DNA from: Bacillota bacterium
GTDB taxonomy: Bacteria > Bacillota > Clostridia > Oscillospirales > Acutalibacteraceae
Assembly: GCA_023410445.1 (NCBI GenBank)
Contig: JAEYPT010000006.1
Coordinates: 359,535-423,534 of the forward strand
DNA: 64,000 nucleotides
Reading direction: 5' to 3'
Shown: positions 41,962 through 50,957 of the stretch, piece after piece
How positions within the stretch are numbered: the stretch's first letter is position 1
Layout: each line of letters begins with the position of its first letter
The notes under the pieces: generated by a model
Databases searched by the model: none
Told to the model about the DNA's origin: nothing
The model's input: the letters and a program-made list of their open reading frames with translations, nothing else
Made by a program: the position numbers and the translations under genes

Positions 41962-43260
41962 ATAAACACGGAAGAATTGAATGAAGAAGTGAAATGGTTT
42001 GAAAGAAAGTGGTTTGTCAATCTCAAGATCAAAACACGCCTTACACTCAGTTTTCTGTTTGTCGGCGTTCTTGCCGCTGCCATTGGCGTCGCGGCAATCC
42101 TGTTTTCCCTGCGTTCAAACATTCCGAATGCGGTGCCGTTTTCGGCCATCATCGGAGTGCTTTCCCTGCTTGTGATAGCTGCCGCTCTTCTGCTCGGCCC
42201 CATCAACGCATTTCTTGTCACGGACCCTATGTATAAAAACGAACGTATTATGCAAAAATTCTCGGTCGGCAATTTCTACACTCGCGACATCATCCGGAAA
42301 AGGGATTTTGCCACCGCCCAGTATCAGGATGAAATCGGCAGATTTTCTCGAAAAATGCAAGGAGTTATGGAATACCTCAGGAACCTGGACGCCTGCATTA
42401 AAAAAGTTGCGAAGGGTGAACTGACCACAGAGGTTCCACTCTGCTCCCCTCAGGACGAAATCGGAAGTAGCCTTGCCCAGTTGGTCGAAAATTTTCACGG
42501 CCTGGTCACCACCATTACCGAAATCGTCGAGCAGGTTAACTCGGGGGCAAAACTTGTCTCTGATTCCAGCCAGACTCTGGCTCAGGGAGCTTCGGAGCAG
42601 GCCAGTACGGTGGAACAGCTTACGGCTTCGCTTTCCCAGATTTCGGAGCATACGCGTCTGACCGCGGAAAGTGCTAAGAAGGCCGACGCTCTCACCCAAA
42701 CTGCCAAAGCGAATGCCTCACAGGGCAACAATCAGATGAAGGATATGCTGAACGCAATGGAGGAAATCAACCGTTCCTCTGCGAATATCAGCAATGTCAT
42801 CAAAGTCATTCAGGACATCGCTTTCCAGACCAATATTCTCGCTTTGAACGCTGCCGTTGAAGCCGCACGGGCCGGCGAACAAGGGAAAGGCTTCGCCGTT
42901 GTGGCGGACGAGGTCCGGAATCTGGCCAGCAAATCGGCGGAGGCCGCCAAGGAAACCAGCGTACTGATCGAAGGCTCCATTGAAAAAGTGACGGCTGGAA
43001 CGGATATTGCCAACCGCACCGCCGCGTCGCTGAATGAGGTCGTCTCTCAGGTCGAGCAGGCCGCTAATTTTATCAACTCCATCGCGGTCGCGTCCGAAGA
43101 ACAGGCTCATAGTCTGGAACAGATTTATACCGGGATTGATCAGGTTTCTCAGGTGACTCAGGCGACTGCGGCCACGGCGCAGGAAAGCGCTGCCGCGAGT
43201 GAGGAGCTTACCGGTCAGGCGGCTCAGTTGAAGAAGAATGTCGGTATCTTTACGATATGA
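41962..43260 (+). CDS. Methyl-accepting chemotaxis protein lacking an extracellular sensor domain
   Basis: A chemoreceptor of about 432 aa. Two TM helices (about residues 28-50 and 60-85) are separated by only some ten residues, so there is no periplasmic/extracellular ligand domain. A HAMP-like region and the full signalling domain follow, with the tip N-I-L-A-L-N-A-A-V-E-A-A-R-A-G-E-Q-G-K. The start is unusual. AGGGAGGT is 8 nt before an ATA at 41962 (I-N-T-E-E-L-N-E-E-V), whereas the first TTG (41977) is 23 nt away and no ATG fits. It may sense membrane or energy state (inference). Confidence 0.9.
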   Translation: MNTEELNEEVKWFERKWFVNLKIKTRLTLSFLFVGVLAAAIGVAAILFSLRSNIPNAVPFSAIIGVLSLLVIAAALLLGPINAFLVTDPMYKNERIMQKFSVGNFYTRDIIRKRDFATAQYQDEIGRFSRKMQGVMEYLRNLDACIKKVAKGELTTEVPLCSPQDEIGSSLAQLVENFHGLVTTITEIVEQVNSGAKLVSDSSQTLAQGASEQASTVEQLTASLSQISEHTRLTAESAKKADALTQTAKANASQGNNQMKDMLNAMEEINRSSANISNVIKVIQDIAFQTNILALNAAVEAARAGEQGKGFAVVADEVRNLASKSAEAAKETSVLIEGSIEKVTAGTDIANRTAASLNEVVSQVEQAANFINSIAVASEEQAHSLEQIYTGIDQVSQVTQATAATAQESAAASEELTGQAAQLKKNVGIFTI

Positions 43261-43320
43261 TTTCATCGCCGAGAGGAAACTCTTAGCCCAACCCCCGTGG
43301 GGAAAAGCAAGCAAAGCAGG

Positions 43321-43360
43321 AAGCCCGAAGGGCCGGCAGCGCCGGTTCTTCGGGCTTTCA
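43321..43360 (+). terminator. Terminator of the second chemoreceptor gene
   Basis: AAGCCCGAAG pairs with CTTCGGGCTT, with an inner CCGGC/GCCGG stem, followed by a short T-rich run. Confidence 0.65.
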
Positions 43361-43419
43361 GCTTCCACTCGGAAGCATCTGAGAAGTCGGGCGAGACTGA
43401 GTGTCTACAAACCCCGTAT

Positions 43420-43683
43420 GGTCGTTTTGCAGATGAGCCGGGCCGCGTTTCTTCCTCTCATCATGCACATGAGAACGCCGCCATCAATACTGACCCGCTA
43501 TATAAACATCCTGATGGCCAGGCAGCGTTTTGGGGAAGCTCTTGCCGAAGGCCTGCTTGCTTGCCGACCACCCCTGCGAGCTGGCGCAATGACTGCACAG
43601 ACGCCTTATGAAGTGTACTTTTCAGCTTTCAATCTTTGCGTTCTGGGTCATCAGGCGAATGATGTTGCCCTTGACCATTTTTA
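43420..43683 (+). pseudogene. Possible decayed gene fragment (TPR-like)
   Basis: The frame ending at 43681-43683 reads coherently from about 43440. It includes S-I-L-T-R-Y-I-N-I-L-M-A-R-Q-R-F-G-E-A-L, which looks like a helical TPR-type pair, and ends A-N-D-V-A-L-D-H-F. There is no start codon with a ribosome site, so it would be the 3' piece of a lost gene. Weakly supported. Confidence 0.25.
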
Positions 43684-43968
43684 AATCCGGTTTTTAATCA
43701 CGGCGGGGTTCTTTTTCGGGCCCTGTTTCAGCCAGACGATGAAAATTCCCGTGACCGCGTCGGCGTAAAATTCGGCGGTTTCCGACTTCAGCTTTTCCTC
43801 CACAGTCATGTCCTTCGCAATATCCGCAATAATGCCGGTCAGCACGTGGTTTCCGTAATCATTTGGACATGGATTCGATTGATCGGGTAACTTTTCATCA
43901 ATTTCTTCAGCGCGTCGGCAAGAGTCTTTTCCGTAATCGATGAGCTCGACATCCTTCCACCGCTCCAT
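43681..43968 (-). CDS. Hypothetical 95-aa protein
   Basis: It starts MERWKDVELIDYGKDSCRRA and continues with an acidic, helical middle and a C-terminal F-I-V-W-L-K-Q-G-P-K-K-N. GGGGC lies about 9 nt before the ATG. Composition and length look like a real small cytoplasmic protein, but I recognise no family. Confidence 0.5.
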   Translation of the reverse strand: MERWKDVELIDYGKDSCRRAEEIDEKLPDQSNPCPNDYGNHVLTGIIADIAKDMTVEEKLKSETAEFYADAVTGIFIVWLKQGPKKNPAVIKNRI

Positions 43969-44132
43969 ACAAACTGCCCCTTACCACCGGGAGTTATCCC
44001 AAATGTATCCCAAGGCTATCCCGGCCTGTTTTTCAGAACGCGAAAGTTGTAACTCGCTTTATACTCGAAAGAACTATCTACTTCAGTAAGCAATTAATCA
44101 GATTCAGCTGTCGAATATAATACTTGAACAAG

Positions 44133-44176
44133 AATAAGAAAGCCGGGATGACCACTGAGTGTGGTTACCCCGGCCT
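44133..44176 (-). terminator. Terminator of the SLC13/MFS transporter operon
   Basis: On the minus strand, GCCGGGGTAACCAC pairs with GTGGTCATCCCGGC (two mismatches) and is followed by TTTCTTATT. Confidence 0.7.
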
Positions 44177-44214
44177 TCTTACCGTATGCTGTTTTGCAGC
44201 AGCCTATTTCATTG

Positions 44215-45648
44215 TCAACCGAACAGACGTGTACTCAGAGGAACCCCGACTACCACGACGATCAGGTAGGCGAGCAGCATCATGACAGCTGAATACTTAA
44301 GAATCGATCGGGTGGTAATCCATTTCCGGTTGCCATAGAGAATCGCGGCGGCGGGGGAAGCAGAGGGAAGCATAAAATCAAGCAGGTTTAAAAAGATCAT
44401 GGAAGGCATAATAACAAGAATGTCAACGCCGATCTGCTTCCCGAAGTTATAAGCGATGGGGATGAAAATGACCGCAACCACCGGATGGCTGAGAAAGTTG
44501 GCGGCAATCAGCACAAGCAGCAGCATGGAAGCCTGAAAAACAAACGGACTCATGCCGGAGAACACCACAGACAGCTTATTAATCAGGAATTGACTGATCC
44601 CTGTTTCCTTGCTGGTAAGGGCTGTGGAAATACACAGCGCCGTGCTGAACATAAACAGCATTCCCCATATAAGCCCCTTGGAGGCGATGGCGTCGATCGA
44701 GAAAACCTGCTTTCCGTCCTTCCGGAACACAAGGCACGCGCCAACGACCAGGGCAACAATTCCCGTATTTCCGATTTTGCTAAGCAAGTGGCTCAACGTC
44801 AAACCCGGAAAAATACTTGGAATGGAAAGCAGAATAATGACGGCAAGCATCGCTCCCAAAGACAATTTCTGTTCGAAGGAAAAGGGTTCCCTCTCCCCCT
44901 GCACCTTATAGTTTTCCAGCTGTGAGACGGACGGACGTGCAATGAAACGCATGAATCCGTAAAAGCCCAGCAGCATCAGGACAGAAAAAGTGCCGGAGTA
45001 GATCATGTACGGAAGATATGCCACTTTTTTGGCGGGGTCGACCGCTTCGAGTATGGCATACATGCCGATGGGCGTAATTTGGAATGGGAAAAAGCACATG
45101 CCGATGGTAGACGCGATGGCAACCCCGAACAGCATGAGCGAAGGCCATTCGTCCTGCGGCTTGAAGCCTACCTCATTGGAAATCTGGTAGACAATGCTCC
45201 AGCAGATCAGCATAATGGGGAGGCCGCCCACCGCCATCGCAGGCACATAGGCAGAAAGAAACACCAGCAGCGTGATGAGCCACGGCTTCCCCTCTGCTCT
45301 TTTCCACGATATGATCCGGAGCGCGATGGCTTTCGCCACGCCCGCCTGATTCATAATTCCGCTCAGCAGCAGCAGGAAAAAGACGAAGAGAACCGTATCG
45401 TTGCTGACCGCCAGCGCAAAGGCCTGCTTGACTGTAGTGTAACCACTGAAGCCAAGCAGCACCAAAGCTACGATGCTGGGCCAAACTGTATCCACCATGC
45501 TCCAGCCGTAGATCGCACCCAGAACAATGCCCAGAATCTTCATCCCCATGGGAGTGATCGGAGCCGGCGCCGGAAAAAATCCAAAAAAGAGCATCAGACT
45601 GACGGTGATTACGCTGTTCAATAAGTAGCCGTACTTGTTGTTTTTCAT
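44215..45648 (-). CDS. SLC13/DASS-family anion symporter
   Basis: A 477-aa membrane carrier with about 11-12 TM helices, resembling the divalent anion:sodium symporter (SLC13/CitT-like) family that imports di- and tricarboxylates. A conserved S-N-D-T-V-L-F loop is near residue 82, a second S-H-P-V-V-A-V-I-F-I-P near 395 and a third F-M-L-P-S-A-S-P near 437. It lies 20 bp downstream of the MFS gene. With the divergent LysR regulator and the ene-reductase-type flavoprotein, this suggests uptake of an unsaturated carboxylate. The substrate is unproven. Confidence 0.88.
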   Translation of the reverse strand: MKNNKYGYLLNSVITVSLMLFFGFFPAPAPITPMGMKILGIVLGAIYGWSMVDTVWPSIVALVLLGFSGYTTVKQAFALAVSNDTVLFVFFLLLLSGIMNQAGVAKAIALRIISWKRAEGKPWLITLLVFLSAYVPAMAVGGLPIMLICWSIVYQISNEVGFKPQDEWPSLMLFGVAIASTIGMCFFPFQITPIGMYAILEAVDPAKKVAYLPYMIYSGTFSVLMLLGFYGFMRFIARPSVSQLENYKVQGEREPFSFEQKLSLGAMLAVIILLSIPSIFPGLTLSHLLSKIGNTGIVALVVGACLVFRKDGKQVFSIDAIASKGLIWGMLFMFSTALCISTALTSKETGISQFLINKLSVVFSGMSPFVFQASMLLLVLIAANFLSHPVVAVIFIPIAYNFGKQIGVDILVIMPSMIFLNLLDFMLPSASPAAAILYGNRKWITTRSILKYSAVMMLLAYLIVVVVGVPLSTRLFG

Positions 45649-45668
45649 TCGTTATCTCAGATTATTTC

Positions 45669-46877
45669 TTATGCTTTGTTTTGTTGCTTTTCGAATTTCT
45701 TCATAGCATAGTTCACGGCGATAATTGCAATTACACCAACGACCAGTTCCATTGCACCTACAAAGCCGTACTTCCAACGGTAAACATTCAATCCGCCCTT
45801 GAAAGCGTCCGCGATCGGGTTGACGACATAAGGCGTAATGAATTGTGCAAGATGGATCGCTGCGACAAACAGGCCGGTCGTCAGCACGTAGAAATTGGGG
45901 TTTGTAGACTTCGTGCACAGATAGGTGCCCTGCGCTACGCAAATGTTGTTGCCGAGGCCAACTAAGAAGGCTGCGATCAGGCAGACCTCAATGCTGGGCG
46001 CGATGCTGAAGAGGCCAAAGCCCACCGCGAGGCAGATGGCGCCGATTCCCAGTGTACCCTTCTTAAAGACCTTGACAAGCCAGGCGAGAATAAAGCCTGC
46101 TACAATGGAGCCGAAAGATACCGCCGAAGAAACATAGCCGGATTGAACCGCTCCGCCAAGACCGGTTGATTTCATATAAAGTGCAAGATTCAGACCGATG
46201 GCATTGAAGAATACCATATACAGGAAAGCAAAAGACAGAGATGTAATGAGCAGTGCATTCGGCTTGAATTTTTCCGTGGCCACACCGCTCTTTTTGATTT
46301 TGGCCACCGGCTTATCCTCGGGCAGCAGGAACAGAACCGCTAGAATCACCACAACGCCGATAAGATACATGTAGAATACTGCGGTCCAAGTGACTGCCGC
46401 CAGCCAGCCCGCAATAATAGTTACTAAAAACGAGCCGACTGCCGCTACGCCTTCCTTGATGCCGATATATTTGTTGGCTTTTTCAGGTTTCACATAGGTA
46501 GCAATTATGGAAACGGCGCAGGGTGAGGCCAGACCAAGGCCAAGGCCCATGAACAGCCGCAATCCTAAAATGGCATAGAAATTATGAATGAACAGAACCG
46601 GTCCAAACCCGCCGATCGTGATGATGGCCGAGGAAATGAGTGCAAGCTTCTTCCTCGAAATATACTGGCTCAAAGGCCCGGCGATCAGCGCACCAATCAG
46701 GGTTGGCAGTGCGACACCGCTGATCAGTTGCTGGATTGTCGTGATCGAGAGATTCGGGAAAGCCTCGCTGATCAGAGAAATTGCGGGCTGGATAAACTGC
46801 TTTCCCTGCTGGAGTACAGCAAGCAGACAGCCGCATAATACCGCACGTGTTGTAAGGCTTCTGGCATTTGTTTCCAC
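45669..46877 (-). CDS. MFS transporter
   Basis: A 402-aa major facilitator with 12 TM helices. Typical features are a loop 2-3 motif (G-P-L-S-Q-Y-I-S-R-K-K), a charged central loop (about residues 190-205) and a pseudo-symmetrical second half. Start is GTG with AGGAGG 7 nt upstream. First gene of the two-gene transporter unit. It resembles the CynX/NarK-like or organic-anion group in general layout, but the substrate cannot be stated. Confidence 0.9.
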   Translation of the reverse strand: METNARSLTTRAVLCGCLLAVLQQGKQFIQPAISLISEAFPNLSITTIQQLISGVALPTLIGALIAGPLSQYISRKKLALISSAIITIGGFGPVLFIHNFYAILGLRLFMGLGLGLASPCAVSIIATYVKPEKANKYIGIKEGVAAVGSFLVTIIAGWLAAVTWTAVFYMYLIGVVVILAVLFLLPEDKPVAKIKKSGVATEKFKPNALLITSLSFAFLYMVFFNAIGLNLALYMKSTGLGGAVQSGYVSSAVSFGSIVAGFILAWLVKVFKKGTLGIGAICLAVGFGLFSIAPSIEVCLIAAFLVGLGNNICVAQGTYLCTKSTNPNFYVLTTGLFVAAIHLAQFITPYVVNPIADAFKGGLNVYRWKYGFVGAMELVVGVIAIIAVNYAMKKFEKQQNKA

Positions 46878-47197
46878 AATAATTCCTCCTCATTTGTTTG
46901 TATGTGGTGAGAGAGCGCTGTATTTTAAGTGCAGATGAATTTTAACACACTTGTTAAATTTTGAACAATATTTATTTTTTATGGAGCTATTCCAAATAGT
47001 TGTTGCAAAGTTAACAAAATTCCGGATTAGCTCATGGAAAGGTTCTATCACATGGATGGAGTTCATTCCCTTATTTTGAGCACTTCGATTTCAAGCCACA
47101 TTTATGTTTTTCGTCAAACTCATTATATATTGTTCAATGAGGCTTAAAATAAAGGTGCATTACGCCAATGGGCAACGCGTGAAAGAAGGGCTGAAGA
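46878..47197. promoter_or_regulatory. Divergent regulatory region with LysR-type sites
   Basis: TTGTTAAATTTTGAACAA (46951-46968) is an interrupted dyad (14 of 18 positions symmetrical) with the T-N11-A character of LysR-type sites. A second TTGTTCAA is near 47132. The region separates the transporter operon from the LysR regulator and its downstream flavoprotein. I see no gene inside it. Confidence 0.5.
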
Positions 47198-48106
47198 ATG
47201 ACTCTACAGCAAATGAAATACATGGCTGCGGTTGCAAACTACCACAGCTTCTCCCAAGCGTCCCGGGAATGCTTTGTGGCACAGACCGCTATCAGTAAAC
47301 AGATTGCAAACCTTGAAAACGAATTGAATTGCAGGCTGTTCATTCGCAGCCAGCACAGTGTTGAGCTGACAAAACAGGGGGAAATTTTTCTCAATTACGC
47401 CACCGAGGTGCTCCAAATGTGTGACAACGCCGTTCGGGATATCCATATGTCGCAGATCATGGGAAAGAAAAAAATGAGGATTGGCTACAGAGGCCATATT
47501 GAAAGGCGTCTGCTGACCGACATCGCGATGAATTACACGGAGCTTAACCCCGATATCTTCCTGACTTATCAATACGTCGGTCTGGAACGGATTTTGCCGT
47601 CGCTGCTGTCTCATGAGCAGGACGTTATTTTTGCGCCCTATGAGCATGTGCAGGGGGTCCCACATATTTCAAGCTATCATTTAATTGATTGCCCTATTTA
47701 TCTGGCCGTCAGCCTGTCGAACCCTGCCTCGCAGTTTGATGTGATTACGCGCGAACAACTCAAAAACATGAATTTTATTTCGTTGGATGTCACCGCCTCC
47801 CCAGGTCTCTGTTCCAAAGCTGAACAGCAGTGGGCACAGCTGGGCTTTCGACCAAACATTACCTACCATGCCTCCGAAATGGAATCAGCGCTGCTAATGG
47901 TGGAATCGAACACCGGTGTGATGCTGCTGCCGAAAATGCTCGGCGCGTTTGAGACTCGAAAACTAAAATTTGTTCCCATTGAAGGCTTTGAGTCCTTTGA
48001 AAGCCTGTGCATCTCCTGGCTCAGCTCCAACACGGAAGGAGAAGCCGTTCAATTCATTAAATTTGTTAAAACGTGGTTTAAACAGTACGCTCCTACTGTT
48101 GTTTGA
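47198..48106 (+). CDS. LysR-family transcriptional regulator
   Basis: A 302-aa regulator with the N-terminal winged helix-turn-helix (Q-Q-M-K-Y-M-A-A-V-A-N-Y-H-S-F-S-Q-A-S, then T-A-I-S-K-Q-I-A-N-L-E) and the usual two-lobed effector domain. Divergent from the MFS/SLC13 operon and 117 bp upstream of the flavoprotein gene, it very probably regulates both in response to the transported compound (inference from layout). Confidence 0.94.
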   Translation: MTLQQMKYMAAVANYHSFSQASRECFVAQTAISKQIANLENELNCRLFIRSQHSVELTKQGEIFLNYATEVLQMCDNAVRDIHMSQIMGKKKMRIGYRGHIERRLLTDIAMNYTELNPDIFLTYQYVGLERILPSLLSHEQDVIFAPYEHVQGVPHISSYHLIDCPIYLAVSLSNPASQFDVITREQLKNMNFISLDVTASPGLCSKAEQQWAQLGFRPNITYHASEMESALLMVESNTGVMLLPKMLGAFETRKLKFVPIEGFESFESLCISWLSSNTEGEAVQFIKFVKTWFKQYAPTVV

Positions 48107-48223
48107 TTCCCTTTCGGTATAGCGAGATAACTTTTTCATGCTTGCCAAGTCGAAAATCTTTGTTACAATAATAACAACGGCGGTGAGAGGCTGTTGAGTG
48201 AAAAATCTGTTTCGGAGGCAACT

Positions 48224-50167
48224 ATGAAAGCATACAAGCATCTGTTTGAGCCGATTCGCGTGGGAAGGCTCACATACAAAAACCGGATTCTCCTGTCGCC
48301 CCAGAATCCGCACGTTTCCCCGAACGGCGATATGATGAGTACGGAATTCATTGAATTTTACAGAAAGTTCGCGCAGGGCGGCGCAGCGCAGATCAGCATC
48401 GGCTGCACGCCGGTCAACCGTGAACCGCTGGACGCGGTTCGCGGCGGATTTATGCTCCGTTTGGGCTCCGATTCTTCGCACATCGGTCTTTCCCGTTTTG
48501 CGGACATGGCTCACATGTACGGCTGCAAGGCCGCAATTGAAGTGTTCGCCATGGCTAAAGGCGAAATCAAGGCTTATTCGAACCGTGGGGATCAGGGCAA
48601 AAATGCCGTAGAGATTATGCCCGCCGATATGAGCGTTAACGAAATTCAGAGGATCGCCGAGGACTTCGCATCGGCTGCCGAGCGCTGTGTAAAAGCCGGC
48701 ATGGACACCATCGTCTATCACGGCGCGCACGGCCAGCTATCCGCGGCCTTCTTTTCCAAAGCCTTTAACGAACGCACCGATGAATTCGGTACTCAGACGC
48801 TGGAAAACAGGGCGCGTTTTACCGATCTGGTGCTGGATGCCATTCGCGCTAAGGTCGGAAACAGGCTGACCATCGAGTACCGTATCAGCATGGAAGATAT
48901 GGTTCCGAATTCCCCGACGTTCGACGAGCTGGTGTGGTTCGTGCAGCACATTCAGGATCGGATTGATGTGATCCATGTTTCAAAGGGCCTGCATAACGTC
49001 CATCGTCTGGCTCCGTACATGTTCCAGCCTCTGTATTTTGAGCACGGCATCAATCTCGATAATGCCGCAAAGCTCAAGGAGCAGGTGAATATCCCCGTTT
49101 GTGCGGTGGGTTCTGTTACCATCGACCAGGCAGAGGAGGCAATCGCCTCCGGTAAGCTGGATTTCGTTGCTATGGCGCGCGGACTCTATGCCGACCCGAA
49201 TCTGCCCCGAAAGGCCATGACGGGCCATGCCGACCAAATCCGTCCCTGCGTGAGATGCAACCAGTGCATCAATAACACGCACACCTACCTTTTACCCACA
49301 TGCTGTTCCGTCAATGCTGAGAATGCCCGCGAGGTGATCTATTCTCAGATCCCCGCTCCCACAGGCAAACGAAAAGTAGCCGTGGTTGGCGGCGGCCCCG
49401 GCGGCATGGAAGCGGCCCGTGTGGCGGCGAAGCGTGGTCATGAGGTCACTCTTTACGAAAAGGCCGACCATCTTGGAGGCGCGTTCGAAATCGCCTCTAT
49501 GGCAGAATTCAAGAAGGATAACCGCAACTACATCGATTGGTCTTCCCGCGACATTCTCTCCACTCCCGGTATCCGGGTTTTGCTGAATACGGAGGCCACG
49601 GCTGAACTTTTGAAAGACGGCGGCTATGATGTGGTCATCGTGGCCAACGGCAGTAACCCGATTTATCCCGCCTTCCTGCGCGGCAAACAGAACGTCTGCT
49701 GGGTCGGTGACGTTGAGCTTGGACACGTTTCTTTGGGGGACAGAGTCGTAATTGCTGGTGCTGGCCTGTCCGGATGTGAAACCGCATGGCTGCTTGCAGA
49801 AAAAGGCAAGAAGGTCACCATGATCGATATGCAGCCGCGCAATCGAATCGGCGCCGGAGGCAGCGCGATGAACATGTCGGCACTGATGGAAAAGCTGGAT
49901 GAGCTTCATGTTGAGATTCTTTGCGAAACAAAGCTGGAGGATGTGCAGGACGACGGTATTGTGGTCAGCACAACAGCCGGCACACAGAAGCTTCCGTGTG
50001 ACAATGTGGTTCTCGCGCTGGGACTGATTCCCAATACCGCGCTCGGTGAACAGCTATACCGTGAGCTTGACTGTGAAGTTGTTTCAGTGGGAGACTGCAT
50101 GACCCGTATGGGCACGCTGAGAAACGCTGTCAGTACAGGACATATGGCAGGGTATAACATTTTCTGA
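48224..50167 (+). CDS. Old Yellow Enzyme/2,4-dienoyl-CoA-reductase-type flavoprotein (FMN, FAD, 4Fe-4S)
   Basis: An NADH:flavin oxidoreductase of 647 aa in the family of 2,4-dienoyl-CoA reductase, enoate reductase and BaiCD/BaiH. The N-terminal FMN TIM barrel (about 1-340) includes H-G-A-H-G-Q-L-S-A-A-F-F-S. A cysteine cluster R-P-C-V-R-C-N-Q-C-I with a later T-C-C would ligate a 4Fe-4S centre (about 343-362). An FAD domain (V-V-G-G-G-P-G-G-M-E-A-A) and an NAD(H) domain (I-A-G-A-G-L-S-G-C-E-T-A) follow. It would reduce activated C=C bonds. GGAGG lies 6 nt before the ATG at 48224. It probably reduces an enoate or enone taken up by the neighbouring carriers (inference). Confidence 0.93.
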   Translation: MKAYKHLFEPIRVGRLTYKNRILLSPQNPHVSPNGDMMSTEFIEFYRKFAQGGAAQISIGCTPVNREPLDAVRGGFMLRLGSDSSHIGLSRFADMAHMYGCKAAIEVFAMAKGEIKAYSNRGDQGKNAVEIMPADMSVNEIQRIAEDFASAAERCVKAGMDTIVYHGAHGQLSAAFFSKAFNERTDEFGTQTLENRARFTDLVLDAIRAKVGNRLTIEYRISMEDMVPNSPTFDELVWFVQHIQDRIDVIHVSKGLHNVHRLAPYMFQPLYFEHGINLDNAAKLKEQVNIPVCAVGSVTIDQAEEAIASGKLDFVAMARGLYADPNLPRKAMTGHADQIRPCVRCNQCINNTHTYLLPTCCSVNAENAREVIYSQIPAPTGKRKVAVVGGGPGGMEAARVAAKRGHEVTLYEKADHLGGAFEIASMAEFKKDNRNYIDWSSRDILSTPGIRVLLNTEATAELLKDGGYDVVIVANGSNPIYPAFLRGKQNVCWVGDVELGHVSLGDRVVIAGAGLSGCETAWLLAEKGKKVTMIDMQPRNRIGAGGSAMNMSALMEKLDELHVEILCETKLEDVQDDGIVVSTTAGTQKLPCDNVVLALGLIPNTALGEQLYRELDCEVVSVGDCMTRMGTLRNAVSTGHMAGYNIF

Positions 50168-50203
50168 TAAAACCGAAATAAAATAGTGCAAAATAAGAAA
50201 TAG

Positions 50204-50240
50204 AAAAACCCGCATGAATTCAGCATTCATGCGGGTTTTT
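50204..50240 (+). terminator. Terminator of the flavoprotein gene
   Basis: A 16-bp perfect stem, AAAAACCCGCATGAAT (50204-50219) with ATTCATGCGGGTTTTT (50225-50240), and a 5-nt loop. The T-run is included in the stem. Confidence 0.85.
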
Positions 50241-50263
50241 CTGTGATACCAGGAGTGGCTAAT

Positions 50264-50413
50264 ATTAACCCGGAAACCAGTATAACAAAAGCGAAATACG
50301 ATAAAATTAAAATTGGAATGTCATATGAAAAAGTGAAATCTATCATTGGAAGCGACGGAAAATTATTATCGGAGAATGGCACTAAAGGAAGTAGCGATTA
50401 CACAGCAACATGA
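50264..50413 (+). pseudogene. Fragment of a DUF3862-type (SmpA/BLIP-like) lipoprotein gene
   Basis: The open frame reads I-T-K-A-K-Y-D-K-I-K-I-G-M-S-Y-E-K-V, then I-I-G-S-D-G-K-L-L-S-E-N-G-T-K-G-S-S-D-Y-T-A. This matches the opening of the DUF3862 domain usually found in clostridial lipoproteins (I-T-x-x-K-F-x-x-I-x-x-G-M-T-Y-x-x-V). There is no start codon or signal peptide, and the frame stops within one domain half. It fuses at about 50400 into an integrase tail in another frame. Confidence 0.65.
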
Positions 50414-50504
50414 ATGGTACAGCCATACTTTTGAAGCGGTACAGGCTGAGGCCGCGCAAGTAGTGGCTAACGTCCTCCCTTTCAATAGGGAAAACAAAGC
50501 ATAA
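50406..50504 (+). pseudogene. 3' remnant of a tyrosine recombinase (integrase) gene
   Basis: The frame reads W-Y-S-H-T-F-E-A-V-Q-A-E-A-A, then N-V-L-P-F-N-R-E-N-K-A and stops. This is the typical tail of phage/ICE-type tyrosine integrases right after the catalytic Tyr (I-Y-x-H-T-F). Everything upstream is missing. A hairpin like the one after the second remnant (62049) follows. Confidence 0.65.
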
Positions 50505-50509
50505 TAATA

Positions 50510-50541
50510 GCGGGCACCGAAACAGCGCCCGCTTGATTTTT
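50510..50541 (+). terminator. Terminator-like hairpin after the integrase remnant
   Basis: GCGGGC (50510-50515) pairs with GCCCGC (50527-50532), then TTGATTTTT. The arms, loop and downstream A-A-G-A-C-C-style sequence resemble 62049-62082. Confidence 0.6.
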
Positions 50542-50957
50542 GCCCAAAACAAAGACCAAATAAAGACCATTTTAACTATTTTTTAATAAAGGAAGCCGTT
50601 GAATGTGAAAGCACACTTTTCATTCGCTCTCGCTACGCTGAACAAATGGCTATGTGATGCGATTTTCTCTGCTCTTCCTTGTGTTTACTTTGACCGTCAA
50701 GAGCAAGATTTGATTAAGTTAACGGCCAAATAACGGCCTTTTTATTCTCCATCATTCTGTTTCTTTTTGAAGAATTTCCATCTTTCCTGAGAGCATATTC
50801 TTTATTTGTCGCTTGCAGGTGAAAAGTATCCCGAGTACTTCCCAATCGAGACAGTGCCGATGAAACTCTTTCGCGGTATGAATTTTTGAGATGATTTGTT
50901 TAAGCGAAAGATTCCGGATAGATTATTTGTATTGAGAATTTTTATTATTTATACAAT
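50542..50957. other. Gene-free left border of the island
   Basis: No gene recognised. Part of 50638-50740 (around AACAAATGGC and ATGCGATTTT) is similar to 62232-62300 beyond the second integrase remnant, suggesting that both are former attachment-site flanks. A short GGCC/GGCC hairpin with TTTTT is near 50725-50742. Confidence 0.45.
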
